Shown piece after piece: positions 55,813 through 64,000 of a stretch of 64,000 nucleotides of DNA. The stretch lies in the NCBI RefSeq assembly GCF_017591425.1, contig NW_024466599.1:29736001-29800000 (forward strand), written 5' to 3'. Under the pieces are notes generated by a model, which saw nothing but the letters and a program-made list of their open reading frames with translations, did not search any database and was not told the origin of the DNA. This DNA is from Ochotona curzoniae (taxonomy: Eukaryota > Chordata > Mammalia > Lagomorpha > Ochotonidae). The translations under genes and the position numbers were made by a program. Position 1 is the stretch's first letter. Each line of letters begins with the position of its first letter.

Positions 55813-56248
55813 GACCAGCCCAGGCCCCACCCCGCAGTCACATCAGTCACACTGCCCAGGTCCCACCCTGTAGTCACGCCAGCCCAGGGTACACCCCGCA
55901 GTCACACAGTCACACTGGCCCAGGTCCCACTCCGCAGTCACACTGGCCCAGGGCCCACCCTGCAGTCATGCCGGCCCAGGGTACACCCCACAGTCACGCC
56001 GACCTAGGTCCCACTCCGCAGTCATGCCAGCCCAGGTCCCACCCTGCAGGCACGCCGACCCAGGTCCCACCCTGCAGTCATGCCAGCCCAGGTCCCACCC
56101 CGCAGTCACACTGGCCCAGGTCCCACCCCGCAGTCATGCCAGCCCAGGTCCCACCCCGCAGTCACACTGGCCCAGGTCCCACTCCGCAGTCATGCCGGTC
56201 CAGGGCCCACCCCGCAGTCACACCAGCCCAGGGCTCACCCCACAGTCA
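55813..56248 (+). repeat. 28-bp minisatellite, about 15 copies
   Basis: Unit about GGCCCAGGTCCCACCCCGCA plus GTCACACT. Two variants (ending CACAC or CATGC) alternate in the middle, giving a 56-bp higher-order unit. Two early copies carry an extra 8-9 bp. Because 28 is not a multiple of 3 and the unit has no stop on the + strand, long ORFs appear in all three + frames; these are not genes. Confidence 0.95.
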
Positions 56249-56449
56249 GTGCTTTCTGGGCCAGGAAAGCCTCCCACCCCCACCCCAGCTGCTTATGGTC
56301 CTCTTCATCCTTTCTTCAAAGGCTAGCCCAGTTTTTCACTCTTATCAGAGCCCCTTATATTCAGTAACTTCAGAAACATTGATATAGAGAAAAGCTGAAG
56401 GATGTAAGATGTCGCCCACTGAGGCCACACTATGAGCATCCCTCTGGGG

Positions 56450-56757
56450 GTAGGCATTGCCGCACAGGCGTTAAGTTGACACCAGCATCGGAGCACTAGC
56501 TCAGATCCCAGGTACTCTGCTTCTGATCCAGCTTCCTGCTGATGCACCTAGGAAAGCAGCAAGTGCTGGCTCAAGCACTTGGGACCCTGTTCCCACATAG
56601 GAAACCCAGATGGAGTTCTAAGCTCCTAGCTCCAGGCTGGCCCAACCTTGGCTATTGCAGCTATTTGGAAAGTGAACCACTGGGTGGAAGATTCTCTCTC
56701 TCTGTCTCTCTTAAATAAATAAATACATAATAAATAAATTTATTAAAAAAAAAAATC
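56450..56757 (+). mobile_element. C-SINE, older type
   Basis: AGGCATTGCCGCACAGGCGT head, TTAAATAAATAAATACATAA tail. Confidence 0.87.
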
Positions 56758-56759
56758 TC

Positions 56760-57088
56760 AGGCCCAGCATGGTAGCCTAGTGACTAAAGTCCTTCCTTGC
56801 ATTTGCCATACAGGCATCGATTCATATCCCAGCTACTCCACTTCCATCCAGCTCCCTGCTTGTGGCCTGGGAAAGCAGTCAAAGACAGCCCAAGGCCTTG
56901 GGACCCTGCACCCACATGGGAGACCCGGAAGAGGCTCCGGGCTCCTGGCCTTGGATTGGCTCAGCTCCAGCAGTTGTGGCCAGTAGGGCAGTGAACCAAC
57001 AGATGGAAAATCTTTGTCTCTGTTTCTCTCTTTAAATCTGACTTTCCAATAAAAATAAAATAAATCTTTTTTTAAAAAATAATAAAAT
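56760..57088 (+). mobile_element. Young pika-type C-SINE
   Basis: AGGCCCAGCATGGTAGCCTA head, CTGACTTTCCAATAAAAATA tail; full length, placed directly after the preceding SINE tail. Confidence 0.94.
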
Positions 57089-57707
57089 CCTGTTTACAGT
57101 AAACTAACAGAATGGTGGACATGTGACTGATTGTTTATCCTGCTGCAATAATATGGGGGAAACGAGTAAAGAGAAGGAGTGTGGGGAGGGGTAAGGGGAA
57201 ATCCCAGAGCCTATGGAACCACATTGTAAGATACTAACAGTAACAGCAATAATAATAATAGCCGCCTCCAGAGCACCCCTGAGCTAGGACCCTAGTACCT
57301 TGACTCGCCCCTGCCCAGGGAAGTGCTCACCATGCAAGGCCTTGCCCTGTGTCCTCATGAAGTATGGTCCTTACCTCCGCTGCCACAGTTCTCACTGTTC
57401 CACCCAGAGCTGATGCTATTCCATTTCCATATGCCCCGTTCTTATCACAGGCGGAGAGACTCAGCCCCCACCGAGGCACTTACCATAGACAGCTGGCTGG
57501 ATGGCAGAATGGACTTAATAAGAAAGAGGAAGAAAATCAGCTGCATGGCACACATAGCAGAAGGAAATGGGCCAGTGGGCACAGTAACGCCACCATGCGG
57601 ACACACACATTCAAAACCCCCTCAAATAGAAACAAGGAGAGGACTGGTCCTTTTGGCCAGCAGTGAGGGCACTGCCCGTGTCGCAGTGCCCATTGTGAAC
57701 CCCTTCT
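57089..57707. other. Intergenic DNA, possible MIR remnant
   Basis: An AATAATAATAG patch at 57248-57260 followed by diverged sequence may be a reversed MIR. Nothing coding. Confidence 0.35.
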
Positions 57708-57862
57708 CCACTCGGATTCCAGCTTCCTGCTCATGCAGCAGATGACAGCCTAGTACTTGGGTCTCCATTACCCATGTGGGGGACCTGAACTTCTGGCTCC
57801 TGGCTTCAGCCTGGTCTAACTCCAGCTGTTGCAAACATGTGGGGAGTGAGTCAGCAAATGGG
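57708..57862 (+). mobile_element. C-SINE, 3' part
   Basis: TTCCAGCTTCCTGCTCATGC to TGGGGAGTGAGTCAGCAAAT; both ends missing. Confidence 0.8.
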
Positions 57863-58229
57863 AGCGCTGGGTTACCTACACAATCCGGAGCTCAGAGGTG
57901 GTGCACCTGAAGAGCTGAGGCTTCAAGGGTAGGAAGCTTCAGCGAGGCACGGAGGCAGACTTGTCTTTGGCAGACAAGAGGGGAAGCTTCAACTAAAACA
58001 GGCAGTGAACGGCCAAGGCCCAGGGCCACAGAGGGTGCAAGCAGTGAGCTTTCTGGGCGCTGCGCTGCAGGCCTCCTGCTCGCTTCCCCAGCGGCAACAG
58101 TAGAGTGACACCCAGCCAATCACTTCCTCCCCGATCCCCCGAAGAACGGGCCTGAGCCAGCAGGGAAAGGCAACCGACATGATTATTTCCAGGGCAGAAG
58201 ACCACAACAGCCTCATTGCTGCACACCTT

Positions 58230-58480
58230 AGATATAGGTCTTAAATCTTTTTTTCAATGCAATTTCCTGTGTTAATTTGATATTGGTGCAAAACCATTTA
58301 AAATTCATGCACCTTTTCCTAATTTGTGTTTTCTAGGAACCTTTTTAAAGGCAACCTCAAGTCAACTTTGTGATGTGAAACGTCCAGCTCCAAGGCCAGA
58401 CTCCATAATAAGCCAGTTCCTTTGAAAACGAGGCATTCCAAGCTATACCTTGAGGTTTACAATGCAGAATATTTGTGAGA
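58230..58480. promoter_or_regulatory. Enhancer-like AT-rich block
   Basis: Repeat-free with GTTAATTTGATATTGG, CATTTAAAATTCATGCACC and TCCTAATTTGTG. Composition suggests a conserved non-coding element; inference only. Confidence 0.25.
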
Positions 58481-58917
58481 ATGGCTGGGGTTTCATCTTG
58501 CAGGACCTACTTTTTAAACTTTCCATCCCCTATAATTACTAATGCTGCATGTGCTAGTCTTCTAGAAATAAGTAGGTTAGACTAAAACAACGTGATACGA
58601 AGAATGCACCCCGGAGCTTGCTCTCCAAAGAAAAGTACTGTTTAGAGGAACTAAATTATAAGCTTCTCTCAGCATGTTGTTAAAGCCGCTTGAGAACTAA
58701 GTCAGAACAAGTCTTGTGAATGGAGATGCAATGCCCAAGTCACATTCCACTTTGAAAGGTCGCAACAAACATAGAGGCTTTTCCAAGGGGAAAAGAACTC
58801 TTAAGAAGTGACAGTCCCTGTCATATGGGGGTTCCTATAACAAACACTACAGCATAGGTGCTAGTAACAGAGAGATTTCTCACAAACTGGGATGTTCACC
58901 ATCCAGATGCCAGCACA
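58481..58917. other. Unique intergenic DNA
   Basis: AT-rich, no repeat or gene recognised. Confidence 0.5.
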
Positions 58918-59245
58918 AGGGCCAGTGCGGTGGTATGGCAGCATAATCTGCCACCTGCCGCACCAGCGTCCCATATGGGCTCTAGCTCCTATCCCAGCTA
59001 CTACACTTCCAATCCATCTCCCTGGTCATGGCCTGGAAAAGCATCAGAGGATACCCCAAAGGCTTGCAACTTTGCACCCACTTGGGAGACCTGGAAGATG
59101 CTCCAGGCTCTTGGCTTCTGGATCAGCTCAGCTCCAACTAGTGTGGCCACTTGGAGAGTGAACCAGGCAGATAGATCTTTCTCTGTGTCTCTTCTTCCCT
59201 CTACAAATCTATTTCCAATAAAAACAAATAAATCTTTAAAAAATG
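58918..59245 (+). mobile_element. Pika-type C-SINE
   Basis: AAGGGCCAGTGCGGTGGTAT head, TTTCCAATAAAAACAAATAA tail. Confidence 0.9.
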
Positions 59246-59322
59246 GAAAAGAAAAAGAGAGAGCAAAAAGAAGGAAAGAAGGAATGAAGGAAGGAAAGAA
59301 GAAAGGAAGGAAAGGATTCTGT
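59246..59322. repeat. (GGAA)n-type purine microsatellite
   Basis: AAAGAGAGAGCAAAAAGAAG then GAAGGAAGGAAAG units, an A-rich SINE-tail-derived purine tract. Confidence 0.9.
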
Positions 59323-59363
59323 TGTATTTAAAAACAAACCATGACATAATATCCTTTAATGTA

Positions 59364-59687
59364 CGGCCTGGCATGATAGACTAGTGGCTAAATCCTCACC
59401 TTGCATACACCAGGATCCCATATGGGCGCCGGTTCCTATCCCACCTGCTCCACTTCCCATCCAGCTCCCTGCTTGTGGCCTGGGAAAGCAGCCGAGGACG
59501 GCCCAAAGCCTTGGGACCCTGTATCCATGTAAGGGACCCGGAGGAAGTTCCTGGCTTTTGGTTTCAGATCACCTGAGCTCTAGTCATTGCAGGCCTGTGG
59601 AGAGTGAAACAGCAGACAGAAGATCTTTCTCTCTGTGTCTCCTCCTCCCTGTAATCTACCTTTCCAATAAAAAAAAAATGTAAATAG
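59364..59687 (+). mobile_element. Young pika-type C-SINE with target duplication
   Basis: CGGCCTGGCATGATAGACTA head. CTTTAATGTA is duplicated at 59354-59363 and 59688-59697. Confidence 0.93.
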
Positions 59688-59697
59688 CTTTAATGTA

Positions 59698-60090
59698 AAG
59701 ACACTTTATATTTTTCAGGAAACATCCAACTGCAAATACTAGAAATAAACAAGATATGCCAAGGGCTTCTCAACCCTAAATCTGTAGCACCCAATACAAA
59801 GGCTTCCAGAAAGGCAACAACTGGTAGGACTTACAGGGGAAGAGACATCCACGTCCATGGTCGCTTGGAGATAGTTCTCAAATTATGAAACAAGTGGGGA
59901 GAGAAATCGATTAGGCCACAAAGACCTTAACTTTACTCACAGTGAACCTGGTCCAGTGAATTTTAAGAACAGTCCATTCAAAAATGGCAAAATTCTTACT
60001 CTCTTCAAGTGTGTACGAAACATTCATGAAGACATATCAACTCTGGGGATCTAAGACACACCTCAGAAATCTTAAGAGGGTTGAAAGGAT
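59698..60090. other. Unique intergenic DNA
   Basis: Nothing recognised. Confidence 0.5.
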
Positions 60091-60250
60091 GGGACCAGCA
60101 TTGTGGCATAGCAAGCAAAGCTGCTGCTTGCAACCTTAGCATCTCACCAGTTCAAGTCCTGGCTGCTCTGCTAATGTGCCTGGAAAAGCAGCAGAGGATG
60201 GTCTGAGTACACTGTACTTCTCACACATTCCCCTGCGGGGCACGAGAGAA
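60091..60250 (+). mobile_element. C-SINE, 5' half
   Basis: GGGACCAGCATTGTGGCATA to AGCAGCAGAGGATGGTCTGA; the 3' half is decayed. Confidence 0.83.
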
Positions 60251-60744
60251 AGTGACAGAGAAGCTTGTACTCTGGCCAGTGCTACTACTGAGCACTCAAG
60301 TTCTTTATCTCTGGCGTTCAGGTCTTTTATCTTCTGCCAGCACCCACATAACAGTTGATGTACTCATAGAATAAATTCTTCCAGGAAGGACCAGCATCTA
60401 CAAAGAGTCCTGAGGCAGCCAAGAGCTTGGCACTTTGGGCGAGCTGAAGGAAAACCAACATGGTTAAAGCATAATGAGCCACAGGCACGTGGATGCTACA
60501 TGAGGACAGACTGATAGGCAAGTCTGAACACTGGAACTTGTTAAACTCATCAATGCCCATTCCAGATCCATGAAATCAGAATGGCTAAGGGCAGAGCTGA
60601 ACCACTGATAATGTTTTAAAGCTGTTCCTCGATCGTTCTAAACATGTAACCATGACAGAGGCCCAGTGACACCCTTTTACCCTGCAGGCTGTGTAGGAAT
60701 GTGAGTTTCGTGTAGGAGTTTGAACTTGACATGAGGGTCAATCA
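60251..60744. other. Unique intergenic DNA
   Basis: Nothing recognised except decayed SINE-like words near 60250-60330. Confidence 0.45.
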
Positions 60745-60965
60745 GCTAGACCCAGGCTTGACATCACCTCTGGGTGCTGGTTCCCACCTCCTGCTAATGC
60801 AGGCCCTGGGAGGCAGCAGTTCTGGCTGCCACCCTGGGAGGGAGACCGGGGTTGAGTTCCTGAATCCTGACTTATGCACCACCAAAGAGCCCTGTGGGCA
60901 CCTGAGAGTGAATGAGCAAATGGGAGGTTTCTCTTTCTCTCTATCTAGCTCTCAAATAAGTGGAA
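60745..60965 (+). mobile_element. C-SINE, diverged
   Basis: TGGGTGCTGGTTCCCACC, AGTTCCTGAATCCTGACTTA, AGCTCTCAAATAAGTGG; the head is unclear. Confidence 0.65.
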
Positions 60966-61241
60966 AAGAAAAAGAGAAGCACTTGACTCTTGTGATTTTT
61001 TTTTTCAAAGATCTCAGCAGCCGCTGTCCGAGGGGATTAGAGAAGGCCAGCGGGTCAAAGGAGCCAGAACAGGACGTAGCTGGGATCATGAGTGAGAAGC
61101 AGTGGGGCCTCCGACCTTGGGCTGGCCATGACAGTACCAAGAGGCACTGCAGGAAGGGCAGAGCAGGGCCAGACCATGGGCACCCACATTTAAAGAACAT
61201 TTTAGGCTAAGTTTCTTTTTGTTTGTTTGTGTTTTGTTTTG

Positions 61242-61432
61242 TTTTATTTGAAAGGCAAAGTTTCAAAAAGAGGGAAAGAAATAGAGATATAAAGGTCTTC
61301 TAGCCAACTGGTTCATTCCCTAAAAACCCCCCAACAGCCAGGGTTAGGCTGAAGCCTGGAGCCTAACTCCATCTGGGTCTCCCATTTGGTGGGCCTGAGT
61401 GCTGGGACCAGCAGTCCTACTGGATCAGAACA
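61242..61432 (-). mobile_element. C-SINE, head missing
   Basis: TTTTATTTGAAAGGCAAAGT to GGACCAGCAGTCCTACTGGA, shortened internally. Confidence 0.82.
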
Positions 61433-61439
61433 GAGACAT

Positions 61440-61745
61440 TGGGGTCAGTGTAGTGGCGCAACTGATTAAGCTGCCGCCCGAGATGCTGTCATCAATATCA
61501 GAGTGCTGATTTGAGTCCCTGTCCCTCCACATCTGATCCAGCTGCCTGCGAATGCCCCTGGGAAAGCAGTAGAAATTGGCCCAAGTACTCGGATCCCTGC
61601 CACCCATGGGGGAGACTCCCTGTATAGAGTTTCAGGCTCCTGGCTTTCGCCTGTCCCAGCCCAGGCCATTGTGGCCACCTGGGGAGTGAACCAATGTTCA
61701 CTCACTTGCCTTCTCTCTTCCTTTCAAATAAAATAAATCTTAAAA
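61440..61745 (+). mobile_element. C-SINE, older type
   Basis: TTGGGGTCAGTGTAGTGGCG head, CTTTCAAATAAAATAAATCT tail. Confidence 0.88.
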
Positions 61746-63859
61746 GAAGAAGGAGAAGGAGGAAGTGGCTTGGACTCTCGGGATACAGACAAGGAAGAGC
61801 TGAGCTTCACCAGCTGCACCCTGCAGCCCTGTCCATGCCACCTTCTGTGCACTGCCCTCTGTGCACTGCCCCAACCACCCATCCCCTTCTGCAAAGCCAA
61901 AAACTGCTCTTCCTGCTGCTTTGGTTTCACCATTTAGAGCCAGCCCTGGCCAAAAACAACACTCAATATGGCTGTAAGCAGTATCCCCACAGGGATCTTC
62001 AGGTGATTATAATATCTTCAGACTAAAGTGAGCACAGCCCACACATACTGCCAGAGTGCATCTTCCATCAAAGCAGGGGATTTCCAAACAAGGGTACAGG
62101 GAAATGGGTGGTACTCGAGCCACACCCAAACTCCACCCAGGCTCTGCCTCCTGTGCCTCCGGTGACACAGAGAGAAGGGAAACCGGGAACCTTGGCAGTC
62201 CTCTCTTGAGCTTCCCACCTATGTAAATCAGCTTCTCTTCTGAACATTATCCACATCTTGGCCTTTAAGTCCTCCTCATGGCAAAGAACTTGGACCCAGC
62301 CACTCCACAGCAGAACCAGCACTCCCTACAGGTATGAAGGCATCCCCGTTGCCTGCCCCAGGTGGACTCCTGAACGCCAGGCTATGCGATAAGACTATCC
62401 TGTGGGTACTGCAGGAAGAGAGCTATCTATGGCCATAAATGAGGACTGTGCAGAGACGCACATACTGGAAAACCCAACTAGCAGTGGCTTAAATACAGAT
62501 GTGCTTTCCTCATATCAACAAGGAACTAGAAGTAGCCTCATTTGTTCAGCTTCTCAACCTCCTGGTTGCAAAATGACTGCTGCTTTGCAACACCTTTGTA
62601 ACACCTACAGTCAGGAAAGAGGACACCAGGCAGTTGCCTCTTCTGACAGGCAACACTCAAGTATCTTAGAAATGACACCTAGTTCTCAATGAGTATAAAC
62701 ATTACTCCCTTCTCTAAAGGGAAAATGGGGGGGGGGCGGGGGGATTGACTTCCTTTTTCTAGACTTCATCCTGGGAAGCCACAAGAATTGCTGGTGTTCC
62801 TGAGCCGGCAAGGAAAACATCCTGAAAAGGGTGTTTTAGGAAAGGATAGCCTTGGAGGGGAAGGAACTGGATACAGAGCCAACACAGATGTAACATGACT
62901 ATTGCAGTCAATGGGACAGAGATCTGAACTGGAATGAAGACAGCAGAGGCGATTAAGGGTTTCATTTAGGGGACAGTCTACTGACAGCTCTAGGCACCAG
63001 GCTGAGCTTCTGTGCTTCCAGAAAAATGTCTCATGTTTCACACCCCTACAATGTGCAAGACAACATATGAGGCATCATGGCTCCCTGCAAACACCAGTCA
63101 AACCCAAGGCTGCCCTCAAGGAACTTGTGAGGTAAGAGAGGAGAACATCCACCTTCCCAGACAGCTACGATGCAAATTAGCAAAGTGAAAAGCATCATGG
63201 GTGCACATGTGCTTGGGGAAGACAGCATTGCCTCAGCTGGAGAGAGAATGGTCACAGCTTAGAAAAGTAGCATTTGGCATGCAGGAGCGGGATACAGGCA
63301 AGGCATGGAGAATAGCAGAGTATTCTTAGCTAACTGGCTAGAAAAGATGATTTCAAAAAATATAAAATTACAGAACATTGATTATGTCTGTGCTTCACAG
63401 ATGTGTCTGTGTGTGTCCCACTGTGAGTGCACAGCTATATTTGCATGCAAAGCTCCTATGTGTATTCATCCATATGACCAGAAGGTGGCGTCACAGACTC
63501 ACAACTGAGAAAAAAAATTTTCACTTCTTCCAGCCAAGTAGCAAGCATCTCGGCTCCCATCAAGCCTTGGAGAGCTCACCAGGCCCTTGCAGGCGCTGGG
63601 AATCAGTATTTCCATCACAAACATTATTCACCACTGTGTTCTCATGCCTAGCTCAGTACTTGGCAAAGCAAAGATAATAAATATGCATAGAACGAAATGG
63701 TGAAACGCTAACATGCCCCATGAGAGAAATGAAAATTAGAAGGAGCCCTGGGAACAAGAAAAGCACAGAGAAGTTCTCCCACCAGCCAAGGACCCAGAGC
63801 AGATGGATTTCACAGTGCTGCTCCGAGATGTGAGAGAGGCAGGTGTTTGGAAGCTGCTC
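61746..63859. other. Unique intergenic DNA
   Basis: SINE-free 2.1 kb. It contains the G run at 62727 and a weak CTCF-like word CCAGAAGGTGGCGT at about 63478. No coding region is supported. Confidence 0.5.
62727..62743. repeat. G-rich run (G10 C G6)
   Basis: Short G homopolymer interrupted by one C, able to form a G-quadruplex. Confidence 0.85.
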
Positions 63860-64000
63860 AGCTTCGGGTCCAGCTTCCCAGTTAATGTACCTGAGGAAGG
63901 CAGTACCTGAAGGCCCAAGCACTAGGGTCCCTGCCACCCATGTGGGAACCTGCACAGAGTTCCTGATTCCAGGCCCAGCCCTGTTTGTGGTGAGCATTCT
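63860..64000 (+). mobile_element. C-SINE, cut by the window end
   Basis: TTCGGGTCCAGCTTCCCAGT to CCAGGCCCAGCCCTGTTTGT. Confidence 0.82.

Noticed and set aside
55749..56387. 212-codon proline-rich ORF and two shorter overlapping ones
   Set aside because: Produced by the 28-bp minisatellite, which is open in all three + frames.
63478..63491. CTCF-like word CCAGAAGGTGGCGT
   Set aside because: Two mismatches to the core consensus by eye; a single weak match is expected by chance in a window this size.
1..64000. tRNA genes, CRISPR arrays, or prokaryotic systems
   Set aside because: tRNA-like words belong to the tRNA-derived SINEs. Intron-exon structure, SINEs, MIRs and LTRs show a mammalian genome, and no spaced direct-repeat array is present.

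Overview
This is mammalian nuclear DNA, almost certainly from a lagomorph and most likely a pika (Ochotona). The evidence is about 40 copies or fragments of the lagomorph tRNA-derived C-SINE. Many are of the kind I associate with pika: a head reading 'gcctagtggctaaa' and a tail ending in AATAAAAATAAATAAATCTT-like sequence. The genus rests on memory of repeat consensus sequences and could not be checked here.

Only one protein-coding gene can be supported: PKDCC (vertebrate lonesome kinase, VLK, also SGK493), on the + strand. All seven coding exons are present with GT/AG splice sites and compatible phases. They run from the ATG at 21953 to the TGA at 30701 and give a 493-residue secretory-pathway kinase, the same length as I recall for the human protein. 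The promoter is a CpG island (about 21060-22640) with a TATA-like box at 21753, GC boxes, four copies of a CCGTTATCCG-type motif, and a 31-codon upstream ORF. The 3' UTR ends near 31520-31550 behind two AATAAA signals.

Layout: 1-21060 is upstream intergenic DNA with SINEs, MIRs, an L2 relic split by a SINE, and several AT-rich blocks resembling conserved enhancers. 21060-31550 is PKDCC. Its intron 1 holds a diverged local duplication of about 155 bp, a long CA/CT tract and a MIR; intron 5 holds another MIR and a block with a SOX-like site. 31550-64000 is downstream intergenic DNA. It contains most of the SINEs, including nested ones; two solo endogenous-retrovirus LTRs with 6-bp target duplications (45041-45702, - strand; 46734-47122, + strand, with a 39-base C run); an L1 relic; a 28-bp minisatellite (55813-56248); and more enhancer-like blocks.

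All other long ORFs look like chance openings in repeats, GC-rich sequence or unique intergenic DNA. There is no operon, CRISPR array, phage or other bacterial-type system. The items most worth testing are regulatory: the PKDCC promoter motif cluster and uORF, the intron-1 duplication, and the candidate enhancers around this developmental kinase gene.
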